The notes under the pieces were generated by a model. It was not told the DNA's origin, made no database searches, and saw only the letters and a list, made by a program, of their open reading frames with translations. DNA of 64,000 nt. Source: Calliopum simillimum. Its lineage: Eukaryota; Arthropoda; Insecta; Diptera; Lauxaniidae. Below, piece by piece: positions 33,248 to 45,100 of the stretch (position 1 is its first letter; every line of letters starts with the position of its first letter). The stretch lies in NCBI GenBank assembly GCA_951812925.1, contig OX638368.1:67976569-68040568 (forward strand), read 5' to 3'. A program made the position numbers and the translations under genes.

Positions 33248-33870
33248 TAGTGATGTATGGGCTTTTTATTTTTGTATTATAAACAGCAATACAAATGACA
33301 TAAGACCTCATACCAAGTTTTTTATTTGCATCTATTTTAGTGGCCGAAAATTGGTGATTCAGTTTCAAGTGTTTTTGGTTGCAAATGTTTTGCACAGCAC
33401 TGTATGTATCAGATTTTTTTTTTTTTTAATACTTCATTTATTTATTGAATCTTCTCTTCTTAGGAGACTAACAATAAGTTTAAAAATCTTAATCCTAAAT
33501 AACATTATTATACATTATTATGTCTAATATATAATTTCATATAAAATGTGTTTCCAGAGTTTATAGGGACTTGTCCATCCTAGGAGTTCAGAAAGCATAC
33601 AAATTTGCGCCAGTATTCCGGCTGCATATGTAGCAGGAACAACCACAAGATAGAGAGTATGCGCCAGTGGCTGCATTTACTATTTTGTATTAGATGTTTT
33701 TCGATATATGTATGTATTTGAACTGTTGCCGATATATAGGATGTTTTCTGATAAACTTGGCTTTATACGATTTCTTCGATATGTTTCAATGTTTTTCGAA
33801 ACTTTTGGACCTTTTCGATATATTGGATCTTTTTCGCTTTATTTAGACTTACTGATTCTTTATTTATAGT
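33248..33870. other. Gap with Tc1 terminus and degenerate minisatellite
   Basis: At 33382-33407 is a Tc1-type terminus (GCAAATGTTTTGCACAGCACTG next to TA, shared with 31335-31363). From 33690 to 33860 there are degenerate units of about 40 bp with the core CGATA-x-TTTGGAC-x-TTT, also present at 41748-42010. No coding sequence is recognised. Confidence 0.5.
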
Positions 33871-35849
33871 AGGTGACTAAAATTTTTTGAAACGGACACA
33901 CTTAAAACTAACTTGCTAAACTGAAACTTTTTTGGTGGTATTTTGAAGAGTTTTTGATCAGGATTATTGCCTTATACTTTTTTTTATAAAATTTAAATTT
34001 TTTTAAAAGTTCATGTGAATTTTTATGTACGTCTTTTTTTAAATTGCGATTTCTCCTTAAATGTTATGCGAAAATTTATGAAACTTCAAAATTTAGATGA
34101 AATAAACTTTTCATAGAAACTTTTAAAATTTCTTATAAATAATGTATAAACAAATGGATATTTTAGCTATATCTATAGATAAATAAAAACAAAATTTTTA
34201 CACAGAAATGTTCTCTGAAATCTGCACAACACTTCCGTGAAAAAAAAAATTGGAGGAACTTATCATTAATAAAAAAGTTACGCACGCTTTAGTGGCGCCA
34301 CATAAGCGCCTTGCCTATGTGATTTTCGCATTTCTCTGCTGCATGCCGTTTGAAAACAACAAATCATAATTTATGCAGAAATTGAGAATGCACGTTAGAA
34401 CGCGCAGCGAGCGTAAATGTGTGAATCGCATAGGCAAGGCGCCTATGTAGTGACATTTAAGTACGCGTTACTTTTTTATTAGTGATGAGCAGGGCTCGGA
34501 TTTTGATGCCCTTAAAAACATCGAAAAATGACCGAAAAAAAATGACAAAATGCCCTCAAAAACTCTAATAAATGACCTATAAAAATAAAGAAATACCCTA
34601 AAAAAATAAAATCAGTGCATATTTTGAGTCTTTTTTAGTCTTTTTTGATAAAAAAATTTATTAGTTTGCGTTCTAATAAATTACAACATAAATTTTAAAA
34701 TTTTCAAAATTACACGACCTTCTTTCTACTCTCAGTTAAAATGTTGCTGTACAGTGTACACCGAAAAACTTCTTTCTACTTTTGCACTGACGAGATGAGC
34801 ATATTTAAAGGAAAGAATTTGATTTTAGTTGCCTATTTCGAAAAATGTTGCCACTTTATAATTCAGCAATATGACACAAACTTTTCTATCCAGAATTTTT
34901 ATCCAGCATGTAAATAAATTTTCTAAAAACATTCCCACCAGCATTAACGCGTTAAGATTTTCGTTTATACATTTAATCAAAGCAATTCCATTTCCAAAGA
35001 CAATGATGTTGACTACAAAGATTATATCCATTATGGTATGGATTAAGAACTAGTTTTGATGTACGCTAATCGACCCTTTATTTCATCTCTGGAAAAATTT
35101 GTTGAGCCTCTCCAACTGCCTTGGCATCAAAACTTTCTAATGTATCTACGACTTTTTTTTACTGTTTCGAAAAACAAAGATGCAACGCTTATCAATTTAA
35201 AACATATTGTAGAAAAGTGACAAAAATATAAGAATCCACTAAAATGCCTTAAAAATGGCATAAACTATGAAAAATGACCTAAAAACTAAAAATAAACATA
35301 AAAAATCACAAAAATGCCTCAAAAGAATGCCGTGTACTATGGAAAATGACCTGAAAACCAGAAATTGTTAAAAATGGCAAAAAAATGCCATAAAAACTTT
35401 TAGCTTTGAAACGTAGGGATCATGAACGGTGTTTCTGTGTTATCAGAAAACGTCTATGTAAGAGCAGAAAAAAGATGACATTTCATCGAAATCCGAGCCC
35501 TGGTGATGAGTTCCTCCAATTTTTTTTTCATAGAAATGTTGTGCAGATTTCGGAGAACATTTCTGTGTAAAAATTTTGTTTTTATTTATCTATAGGTATA
35601 GCTTAAATATCCATTTGTTTATTTAAAAGTGCATTATTTATAAGAAATTTTAAAAGTTTATTTCATCTAAATTTTGAATTATTTTTCAAATTCACATGCT
35701 TATGACTTTTTTAAAAAAATTAAAATTTAAAAAAAAAGTATAAGGCAATAATCTTGATCAAAAACTCTTTAAAAAACCACCGAAAAAAGTTTTAGTTTAG
35801 CAAGTTAGTTTTTAGTGTGTCCGTTTCAAAAAATTGAAGTCAGGTATTT
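33871..35849. mobile_element. Foldback element split by an hAT MITE
   Basis: Arms 33871-34335 and 34430-34489 plus 35511-35849 are inverted copies. Marker blocks are TTTTTTGAAACGGACACAC (outer), GTGCAGATTTC, ATTGGAGGAACT and CGCCTTGCCTATG (inner). TA is near both outer ends. The centre near 34380 is unpaired. Removing 34490-35510 restores the right arm exactly. No coding capacity. Confidence 0.75.
34490..35502. mobile_element. hAT-type MITE with 8-bp target duplication
   Basis: Ends CAGGGCTCGGATTT / AAATCCGAGCCCTG, flanked by GTGATGAG at 34482-34489 and 35503-35510. CAG...CTG ends with 8-bp duplications are diagnostic of hAT. The interior repeats AAAATGACC/AAAATGCC motifs. Short frames at 34825-35053 lie on both strands and match nothing I recognise. 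Confidence 0.85.
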
Positions 35850-36105
35850 ATTGATTTGAATTGTTCGCATAGAAGAACTTAATCTTTAACATGCCACTTA
35901 TTCATAATAATAACAATCATGTAGGGGAATATCGTCAGGGTTGGGCCACTTTTTAACTTTCCTCAATAAAGTAGTCAGGGTTGGGCCACCACCAAATATC
36001 AATGAAATATATACTAAAATAGTGTGTAATGAATATGTATGATACTTTTTATTGTCTTTCATTCAATTATACAAAATAACGATAGGAAATCCCCATAATA
36101 ACATT

Positions 36106-36560
36106 AATCTGAATCACAATTCGGGCATACATAGTAACTTTTTGTGAGATTGACGCACTTCAAGTGCACGTCTCGCTTGCGTTCAATGCATGCGATTGAA
36201 TTGTTTCGATTCAGTTTCAGGGGCATCGGTTTCAAGCAAACAATGCAGAAGTCTTGATCCACATCTTCATCGATTGATTTTTTTTGTGCTTTTTTCGGTG
36301 GGCAACCTCGTTTAGCAGGTGTTGTTTTTCGTTCGATTTCTTCGCTTCTGGTTTCGGACGTTTTTTAGGCGTTTTCGAAAAATCGTGTATCTGCTCCTTT
36401 TAACATAACTCTTCGCTGTTCTCTGGGGAGGTTAAGACCGTGCTTTTTATCGGGCGACGTCTCCGATTCGATTTCACAGTTGGCGCGCCCGCTTGCAGAG
36501 GCCCGACCAATGACAAAATCGTAGAACGGGTGGACTCATGTTCTGTGTTCAGAAAAACCA
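36106..36560 (-). pseudogene. Transposase C-terminus with PHD-like zinc finger
   Basis: The minus strand reads GCPPKKAQKKSIDEDVDQDF, CIVCLKPMPLKLNRNNSIAC, IERKRDVHLKCVNLTKSYYV, CPNCDSD and then TAA. The spacing C-x2-C, C-x2-(R), H-x2-C, C-x2-C is that of a C4HC3 PHD-type finger with the fourth Cys changed to Arg. Such fingers occur at the C-terminus of some pogo/Tigger-like and other DDE transposases, which fits the TA-flanked element. Upstream a lysine/proline-rich region (KTPAKRGCPPKK-like) and a stop or frameshift near 36370 are visible. The catalytic domain is not found. An alternative is a captured host PHD-finger gene. Confidence 0.45.
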
Positions 36561-37220
36561 ATTGAGTAATGTTATTTTACTGATTCGAAATAAAAATTGA
36601 TTTGGTCCAACCCTGACTACACGAGTGGCCCAACCCTGACGACAAGCGTGTTTTTTCGATCGCTCAATACTACATACGAACAGGCTAGGGAATCGAACTT
36701 TCCCTTTAGGAACTTGTTAATGGTTCACCCCTTAATGGATACATATACTTTCTTTTGCGTTGGCATTGTTCTTTTCCAAGTTTTGAGTCGTTTTTACTGC
36801 TATTACAAAATTTTTTGAACTATCGAAAACAACACGAAGGCACAAACATTTTTATTGACAATCCCGGTGACAAGCAATGCTTAAAAAGTTTTCTGGCATC
36901 GAGAACAATGACACGACGCTATAACACAGATGGTAGCAAGTGTCATATATGAGAAATAGCAGTGGCCCAACCCTGACAGCGCACACTGGAGCTATAGAAG
37001 TGAGTTGGTTCAAAACCACCCAGACATCGCAATTTTCATCGAAATATAAAAATTCTTAAAGTAGGATATTCGTTTTGTCATACTGAAGCAGTGGCGGATC
37101 CAGGGGGGGGGGCGATGGGGGCGATCGGCCCCCCCTCTCAAACCAAGTGATTAAATTTTTTTTTTTAAATTATGTGTAAAGATTTCGAAAACATTCTGTT
37201 TTTTTTTTTTTAAATGTATA

Positions 37221-38653
37221 GTGGCTCAAAATCGCCAAGGTGGGAAATTTTAAGATTGATTTTTTGACAAAATACATCACAAGCAATTATCATGGCAATT
37301 AGCTTATATTGTTGCTTAATCTGTATTTAACCAACCCTGTAATTGAGCAAGCACAGAATTCATTACTTTCTGTGTTATAATGATTTTCGTCAAAGCTTTA
37401 ACTGAAAATAGTCTTTTTGGGAACGTTTTTGAAAAGTTCATGAAAGGTCCAAAAAAAACCTAATTGTTTTTTTTTGCTAAATATAAGGCAAAGAATATAG
37501 TTATCAATAATGAATCAAAAAATAAAAAAAAAAAATTGCAAACAAAGTCCTACTATGATATTTAGGATATACAACTATATTATTGACTTAAATGTTCAAA
37601 TTTATTGTACATGCATAGAACTAAGGCTCTTTAATGTGACCACTGTATTTTTTATGAAGATATCTTAAATTGTAAGGTTTTAAGCTGATTTAAGTAACGT
37701 TCCCGGAAATGATCAATTCATGAAATATAACATATTTGATATAGGGACATGAAATTAATTAATTGATTTGCTTTATTATGCAAATTATTTTTTCTTGAGG
37801 TGCATTTGAGCAAAGAAGCACATAGTTAGTTATTGAAAAACTGTAAGCCGTCTATTCAGGAACGACTCGTCATTTCGGGAACGTTTCATAATATCATATA
37901 AGCGTTCCCGGAATGACCGTTCCCGGAATGACGATTTCCACTAAAAGTGCGCTTTATTCTTACAGTTATAATTGAAATAGTGGTTTGATATGATAAATGT
38001 AGAATATTTTATGGTAGTACATTAACTTTGTACCCTTAAAGTTATTTTTTCATCATGTCAAAAAAATTCAGGCGTTCCCGGAATGACGCCCTATTGATGT
38101 ACGCTCCATAAAATATAAATTAAAATAGTAATTTCCAATGAAAAATAGCTTATTTGCCAAATAGCACTTTGGCAGTGGGTTAAATTACCTTTCTTCTTTC
38201 GACTGAGCAGTAGCGCATAGCGGATGCGTTTACTTTAAATAGTTTTTCGCCAGTTACAATTGGGTTCCCTGAATTGATGCACAAGCCCTCGGACAGCATA
38301 TTTTAGCATATTTCGATTCGAAAACAATGTTTTTTTAGATAAGGTCCCCAAAACATAATAAAAACTGCTCTTAATTGGTTACTTGATCTATTTAATATTG
38401 GTAAATTTATATGATTTTTTTAAGTTTGATTTTGAATTTTACACTTCAGGACGCGTTCCCGGAATGATTTTTCGTGTATATGTATATTATCAAATAATAT
38501 CGAATATAATTAAATTTTAGCATATATAATGCAATGTACCATTAAAACAAAACAGTTATAATGTTTTGTCATATTCATTTACTTAATAAAATTATGGCTT
38601 TAGTAATTTATTTGCTTCCGAAACAAATTTCTCACCTTGGTGATTTTGAGCCA
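37221..38653. mobile_element. Nested element with CGTTCCCGGAATGA repeats
   Basis: Inverted ends TGGCTCAAAATC(G/A)CCAAGG (37222 and 38653 complement), with TA next to each end. CGTTCCCGGAATGA or close variants occur at 37698, 37870 (inverted), 37903, 37918, 38073 and 38454. No open frame of interest. Probably a non-autonomous TA-target element whose internal repeats may bind its transposase. Confidence 0.6.
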
Positions 38654-38824
38654 TATAATATAATAATACAGATTATTATATATTTAAATAAGGTAGAAAT
38701 ATTAATTATTAATAAATATTAATTATTAGTAATTCACTATAAAATAATATTTATCGTACTTACATTAAAATATCAACTTGCTTATCTCTAATGTCTGCGA
38801 AACAATTCTTAAAAGTTATTGAAA

Positions 38825-40366
38825 ACCCAAATTTGGATAATCGATAATGAGAGGTTGAAACAGGTGTTGGAAAATCGAAATCAGTTAAGACGAATAGCTA
38901 AATGCATAAATTATCTTGGTAGACAAGGTCTACCTTTTCGAGGTCATCGTGACGATGGAAAATTAATCTTTAATACTTCTGATAGCCTTACTAACGAGGG
39001 AAATTTTAGAGAGTTATTAAGGTTTTGAATTCAAAGTGGAGATTTAGTATTGAAAAATCATCTTGAACAATCTTCATCTCGAGCAACTTTTATAAGTAAG
39101 ACCACGCAGGATGAGATTATTAATTCCTTTGGAGAAGAAATTTTGTGCGAACTTATAAGTCGAATCAAAGAAGCTAATTTTTAGCGTCACGGAGTTTATG
39201 GACAGCCCCTAGAGAAGATTTCATTCAGTTCGTTGATCTTTATAATGAGATATAAAATTCGAATAAAACTGATTGTGAAATAGACAATGAAATTAAAGTA
39301 ACAGGTTATAACTTAGGTCAAGTTGTATTAGAAACTTTGAAAAAAGCAACTTTAGATGTTAGCTATTGCGTAGGCTTGACTACAGATGGCTGCTCTTTAA
39401 TGGTTTCTGAAACTGTTGGTGCGGTAATTACCTTAAAAAATTAAGTTATTAATGCTGTTTATTCACCATGCTTCAACCATACTTAAAATTTTTCAATTGG
39501 TAAATTTTCATCAGTACAGTCTGTGAGAAATGCAATTGGAACGATGAAAGAAGTGATTTCTTTTTTTAAAGCTTCGTCAAAACGCAATACAGTTCTTAAA
39601 AATATAATGGGACATCAGCTTATTGGTTTATGCGAGACGAGATGGGTTGAACGTCACACTGAAGATCTTTAATTTCGAGAATCTACCGAAAATTCACGAA
39701 TGCCTTGACGATATATCTTCGTGGAGGGACCTTCAGACTGCTGCAAAAGCAAAGATATTAAAATCTGCTATATCTGACTCTGGCTTTCTTGTGTCGACCA
39801 TTTGCTTATCAGAAGTACTTTCTTGCACTTTGCTATTAAGTCGTTTTTTTCAAAAATCAAAAATCGATCTAAAATCAGCACGTGATATGCTCAATGATGT
39901 TTTAAAGATTTTGAATCGAAAGCGCGAAAAATGTGATGAAACGTTTTCAAGTTTGTATGACGAAATTTGTGGCATTGCTAATGAACTCGGTATAAAAATG
40001 AAACTTCCTCGGCTAGCGCAAAAGCAACGAAATCGTGCAAATTATCCATGTCAAAATCCTCAGGACTATCTAGGCAATCTATATATATACCGATAATCGA
40101 TACCATCATGGAAGATTTAAAATCTCGCTTTCCTGAAGAGACGCTAAATTTATACAGTTTTTCAATAATATTTCCTGAAGTATTAGAAAAATCTGATGAA
40201 GAGTCAATTAAAAACGCTGCTCATATTCTTGCTGAAAAATATTCTGTTTACTTTAGGAATTTTTTGGATTTTCTCATGTGTTTTACAAAAAATTTTAAAT
40301 TGTCGAACAGTTTATTACAAAAAAGAAAGGAAAATAAGGAAAAACGCATTTTGGTAACTTATCAAT
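38825..40366 (+). pseudogene. hAT transposase remnant (DUF4371 / ZMYM1-like)
   Basis: Frame-jumping reading gives, in order: RLKQVLENRNQLRRIAKCIN, YLGRQGLPFRGHRDDGKLIF, NEGNFRELLRF, a stop, IQSGDLVLKNHLEQ (DUF4371 region), GLTTDGCSLMVSETVGAV (where an active site would read D-x-ASVMS), SSVQSVRNAIGTMKEVISFF, KASSKRNTVLKN, GLCETRWVERH, a frameshift, then LPKIHECLDDISSWRDLQTA, a 157-codon helical stretch ending LPRLAQKQRNRANYP, a frameshift at about 40070 and PIIDTIMEDLKSRF. CETRW is the hAT signature with the insertion-domain Trp. There are at least three frameshifts and several stops. The hATC dimerisation domain is missing after 40366. Confidence 0.85.
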
Positions 40367-40994
40367 GAATTGTATACAACTTTTGCATTTTTCCATCGAT
40401 TTTCTTAAATGTATGTATTGTATTCTCCTTTATAGTATCTTATTTTCTTTATAAATATATAGTCTATGATACAAAAAACAAAATATAATAAAAAAGTTAT
40501 TTTTTCTTGTATAAATTTAAAGTTGATTTTGATTTTTTCTTAATTTTTTTCGAAAAAATACATTTTTTTTTTAAATCAATGTATTTCGCCGAAACTAACA
40601 AACCAACCAAAAAGTGATATGAACATCATTTGTAGGTAATTTAATTACCTTTAATATTAATATGACATATAAAACGTTTAAACACAAACTTTGGTTCTTG
40701 AGATATTTGTATTTAAGTGGAACTATCTTTTTTTTTTGGTCCAAAAACCAAAAATGACCGATATCTCGAAAACGACACAAAAAAAAAATAATGCGATTTT
40801 CGGAATTAGCAGCTCATTTTACATATAAAATGAATAACGGCATTCAATGGGAATTTTGGCTGTAAACTAGTGTTATTATTATCATTATTATTATTATTAT
40901 TATCTAGAAATGTGGTCAATCGGCCCCCCCTCTTGACAACGCTGGATCCGCCACTGTACTGAAGAATGGTACGAAGCTTGATTTCCTAAATGTG

Positions 40995-41395
40995 ACTTTA
41001 TCAATTTGCCGAGTGAAAATGGTCTTAAAACTTCCTTGGCACTTTTCTACAAAAAGTCTTCATAAAATTAGTAATGTCGACCTCATACATAATCGTATCA
41101 AAAAAATTACAGAACGCTTTATATTATTTTGTAATGTGTCGGATAATGACCTAGTCTCAAGTCTGTATTCTGGAAGCTAATTTTAAATGATTTATAAAAT
41201 CTTGTATTTAAATTTAAGGTTTTTTGTTAGTAGTTTTTTTCCTTTGTCATTTATGTTTCCTATGAGATTGTGATTTTTGTAATATAAATTTTTAGATTTT
41301 ACATGTGTAAGGTATTAACCGATTCTATGTAATATGTTTTATTATAATTTTCTCTACTTTAAACAAATAAATAAATAATAATAAATACAAGTTTT
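40995..41395 (+). mobile_element. 5'-truncated jockey-type LINE, 3' end
   Basis: The reading KMVLKLPWHFSTKSLHKISNVDLIHNRIKKITERF resembles the C-terminus of jockey-clade reverse transcriptase proteins (pattern R-x-x-L-x-A-PWYV-N-x-x-LH-x-DL). It is followed by a stop at 41178, a 200-bp 3' UTR and a terminal (AAT/AAAT)n tail at 41370-41393. Heavily 5'-truncated, as is usual for LINE insertions. Confidence 0.6.
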
Positions 41396-41747
41396 TCAAA
41401 AATTATTCAAAAAAAAGTTAAAAAAAATTCCAAAAAAATCACACGTATTGCTTGGACGATTCTAAGCATTTTATGCCCAGTGCACTTTTCTCGTAAGATG
41501 CTTTCCTCTTGAGTAAAAAAAGATTTTTGCCATCCGCGGGCGTTCAAAAGCCAAAAACTCCCATTTAGCGTCCGAATCCCATCTTGAGTCATATTTAAGA
41601 AATTAAGCTTCGTACCATTCTTCAGTATGACAAAACGAATATCCCACTTTAAGAATTTTTATATTTCGATGAAAATTGCGATTTGTGGGTGGTTTTGAAC
41701 ATGAAGTCCCCAGTGTGCAGCGGCCCAACCCTGACGACATTCCCTTA

Positions 41748-42010
41748 TATTTATTTCTTCGATGTTTTCCAATACTTTTGGACTTTTACCGATTACCTGA
41801 TGTTTTGCGACATTTTTGGACCTATACAGATATTTAAGATGTTTCTGAATATTTTTCGAAATTTTTGAACTTTTACCGGTTTCTTCGTTTTATTTCGATA
41901 CTTTTGGACATTTACCGATATTTTGAACGTTTTTCCACAAGCTTGGACTCTTACCGATTTCTTCAATGCATATTTAAATATTTTTCGATACTTTTGGAAT
42001 TTTACAGATA
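41748..42010. repeat. Degenerate minisatellite
   Basis: Imperfect units of about 40 bp with the core TTTCGATACTTTTGGA followed by TTTACCGATTTCTTC. The same unit occurs at 33690-33860, on the far side of the block of inserted elements, suggesting one array split by them. Confidence 0.55.
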
Positions 42011-42047
42011 CCAAGCTTATCTTCGGGTGGCAAAAAAAATCTAAGCC

Positions 42048-43377
42048 AGCTTGGCAAAATTTGTCTGAGAGGTACGAGAATAAACGTATCTTTGTCAATA
42101 TCCAGCTTAAAATTTTATTTAGTTTACCTCAAGTGCGAAAAGAGTCTGGCGCAGACCTCAAAAAACTTCAACGGATATCAACAGTTGTATTTTTGCGCTC
42201 AAAACACCCAACATTGGTATCTCAAATTGGGATGCAATTCTTGTTTTTTTATGTTCGACACGATTGTCTGAGATCACACTTTCCTTGTGAGAGCAATCCA
42301 TTTCAAATAAAAATGAAATTCCAAAATGGATAGACCTAGACTCTTTTTTAACAAGTCGGTTTCAAACGTTAGAAACCGTTTCTGACAATCGCAACTCAAG
42401 TAATTTGATTCCTCGTCAAACTTCAGTGCCTTCTACATACTTCAACCCAGAGTGCTCATTCCAATAAGCGGCCCAATAGTTATCAAGCTAAAGTATCTTC
42501 AACGAGCTACAAAGTTTGTTCGTCGGAACAACGTTATTGTTTCAAATATTAAAAAATGGATGCTAAGCAGCGCATAGCAGTTGTTTGCATGCATCATTTT
42601 TGCATCAACTGCTTAGCGTATTCTCACGAAGTGAAAGCGTGCAAAAGTACGTATACTTGTGCTACATGCAAGCAACGTAACAATACACTTTTGCATCGCA
42701 ATTCGACTCCAGCCTCTGCCCCACTCAACACAAATACTGTCCACTAATAACGACATTCAGACATGCTTCGCTTCTAGTACCAAGCACGTATTGTTAGGTA
42801 CTGCAATGGTGACCGTATGTCACCTAGGAGCAGCGTACACCACCAGAGCACTTATTGATTCTAGCTCGGAAGGTACGTTTGTTTCCGAGCGTCTTCAAAA
42901 GCTTTTGAAGCTCCCCGTAAGAGCCGTCAATGCTTAAATAACGCAGTTTCAGCACATGTTTGAAAAGCTTTTGATCTGATCCTTAGTTCCCCTAGAAACA
43001 GACAACTATAGCTTGAAACCACTGCTTTGTGCTTTCTCGCATAACTGGAGATTTGCCTTCTGTTTCAATTGACATTTCGTTATGCAAGTCCTTGCCTAGT
43101 TTCCGATTGGCAGATCCGAATCTCAAACAGATGTACCCCGCCTTAATATTGGATAGCATTCAGAGGAACATTCTTGGCTCGCTTCTCGCCCAAGTAACTA
43201 TATTCGGTTGGATATTTACGCGCCCTATGCCTCGTAGTGAAATATCAACCTTTACCAATTGCCTCACACATTTCAGTGAGGTTGCGATTGACAAGCAAAT
43301 TGAAAGTTTTTGGGAGGTGGAAGAGCTTCATAAAAAAAAAAATTTTTATCGCAAGCTGATAAGTTTTGCGAAGATAA
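42048..43377 (+). pseudogene. BEL/Pao retrotransposon: gag and protease part
   Basis: The gag reads LSERYENKRIFVNIQLKILF, LKKLQR and a degraded C-SW-like region; then a nucleocapsid zinc-knuckle region MDAKQRIAVV...CINCLAYSHEVKAC...CATCKQRNNTLLHR; then protease RALIDSSSEGTFVSERLQKL, where the DS-G/S active site reads ALIDSSS; then the ITGDLPSVSIDI, YPALILDSIQRNILGS and SEISTFT linker to EVEELHKKK. This is the typical gag-pol order of BEL/Pao elements. There are several frameshifts and stops. The 5' end, including the LTR, is missing. It is cut at 43377 by an 8-bp-TSD insertion and resumes at 48412. Confidence 0.88.
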
Positions 43378-44289
43378 TAGGGTTACCAAAATTTTTTCAG
43401 TAAAATATAGTATTTTTCAGAAAAAGCCTTAAAAAAATAGAGTACGCCACAAAAAATTATAGTATTTCATGAAAAGAGGAAAAACTAGACAAAGATATAT
43501 TTGGTACTTATTTATTTTTGTAAAAACTATACTTTTTCTGCGATTTCCGTGGCCCTTCAATTTAAAGATGATTTTTTTTTTTATAAATCGACCCAAGAGA
43601 AGTCAAAAAAACTCAATAAAATTTTTCGATATCTCGCTTTGGTTATAAAATACCAAGGCTTAAAAAATACGAGAATATTAAATAAATTTCAATGAAATTT
43701 AGATTTGACTGGACTTGCACTCAAAAAGCTTTAAGTCTCAATATCACGAAAACAAGACGAGATGACGAAAGATTTTCTAAAATTTTCTCAACTTATTTTG
43801 GGTCATTTCATTCGAAAACATTGTCAAATCAAGTAACTACGGAAATTGAAGTACATATCGCCAAAAAGCTCACCTGGCCAATGCCACTTTTCCGTTAGAA
43901 AATGTAGCGCTACATGGCGCACATTTTACATTATAAACGTTTTGCGGATCTTTAGTAATCCAGTCATACTCTTTTTCCCATTCAGGTTTGTATTTTTGGA
44001 GACTTTATGGAAAGTACATAGTAGTGAAAAACAAAGTGTCTCAAATCTAAATGCCCCACTAACACCTACTAAGAAGCGGAAAATACAAAATTTAATAAGA
44101 CTTCAACTTTTTTACAGGAAGAGCAACCACTTATTGAAAATTACAAAGTACAAACGTTCTGTTGTCGTTGGGGTTGCGATTCCTGGCCTCCCAAAGGGAG
44201 GGTCTCTCCGGGACGTAGACCCGATCGCAATAGGAGAGTAGAACACACCACAGATAGAAGTAAAGAAAGTAGAGGAATACTCAGGAGAT

Positions 44290-45092
44290 TCAAGAGTCTT
44301 CGTGAGTCGACAGATCCTGAGCCTTTCACTTAGGATGCAGCGGTGGCTGCATTTCGCAAAGCAAAACAGTCCAGGGCTCTAGGTCCTGACGGTATTGCCA
44401 TGGTGATGCTGAAGAAGTTACCCCCGTCGGCAATGCGCTACCTTACTGAGATTTTCAACCTCACCATCGCTCGCAGGAACATACCAACTATGTGGAAGGA
44501 TGCCCGTGTAATCCCTATAATTAAACCGGGCAAACCAGCTGACTTGGGCACTTAATATCGGCCCATTTCACTTTTATGTCCAGCGGCGAAGGTGTTGGAA
44601 GCGCTTCTCCTGCCGCAACTTTAGCAGCATCTTAAACTTGCTGGCCACCAACACGGCTTCAGGTAGAACCATAGCACCACCAATGCATTCGCCGAGATCA
44701 CGTCTGTAATTACAGAGGGAGTTAACTGCAAAAGGCCGCACCTGCGTACAATTGCAGTGGCCCTAGATCTCTCAAAGGCTTTTGATAATGTCGACCTCAA
44801 CATGCGGTTCTTTGATGACCGCAGGCTGCAACTTGCTACGCTGAAGTCTTCTGCGACGCTCTTCACATCATGGACTAGCAAGGTTAATAAATCCCTCAAT
44901 ATCCTTATAAACGGAGACCAAATTCCGATCGTTAAATATCCGAAAATCCTTGGGGTGACACTCGATAACCTAGTGAGGTTTGCTCCTAATTAAGCAAAAG
45001 AAACCGTGTGCTGAATGCCATTGCAGGAACAAGGACAAGGAGACCCTGGTCGCCACATATAAGGCGATCGGGCGATCCATTTTGAATTACGG
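44290..45092 (+). pseudogene. Jockey-type LINE reverse transcriptase, 5' segment
   Basis: Reads STDPEPF, AAVAAFRKAKQSRALGPDGI, MLKKLPPSAMRYLTEIFNLT, IPTMWKDARVIPIIKPGKPA, YRPISLLCPAAKVLEALLLP, GHQHGFR, TIAVALDLSKAFDNVDLN, then a deletion of the palm including the YxDD region, then KSSATLFTSWTSKVNKSLNI and KYPKILGVTLDNLV. This is the finger and palm part of a jockey-clade reverse transcriptase (target-primed retrotransposition). There is an internal deletion near 44803 plus stops. It breaks at 45092 at the codons for NYGSP, where the 1.5 kb palindrome inserted. Confidence 0.88.
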
Positions 45093-45100
45093 CTCCCCAT

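Larger units (their letters stand above)
37089..40956 (+). mobile_element. hAT element with exact 8-bp TSD
   Basis: Ends CAGTGGCGGATCCAG (left) and CTGGATCCGCCACTG (right), followed inward by GGGGGCCGAT-type sequence. TACTGAAG is duplicated at 37081-37088 and 40957-40964. It carries a decayed transposase of the DUF4371/ZMYM1-like hAT group. A second element (37221-38653) lies in its 5' region, and a 3' block (40340-40860) is shared with 6285-6800. The zinc-finger N-terminus and the C-terminal dimerisation domain are not found. Confidence 0.88.
35924..41745. mobile_element. TA-flanked pogo-like element with nested insertions
   Basis: Ends GGGGAATATCGTCAGGGTT and (complement) AGGGAATGTCGTCAGGGTT, each preceded by TA. 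The motif TCAGGGTTGG(G/A)CC recurs at 35932, 35979, about 36604, 36625, 36962 and 41720. It contains a zinc-finger remnant (36106-36560), the hAT element 37089-40956 and a jockey-type 3' end (40995-41395). Segments 36965-37088 and 40965-41000 recur inverted at 41580-41730, so there is also foldback structure. The relation of the sub-ends at 36650 and 36970 to the outer ends is unclear. Confidence 0.5.

Noticed and set aside
37690..38470. CGTTCCCGGAATGA repeats as a CRISPR or regular satellite
   Set aside because: Spacing is irregular (15 to about 380 bp), one copy is inverted, and they sit inside an element with its own inverted ends.
42556..42747. Independent zinc-finger gene (CINCLAYSHEVKAC, CATCKQRN)
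   Set aside because: It is the nucleocapsid region of the BEL/Pao gag, in order with the flanking gag and protease.
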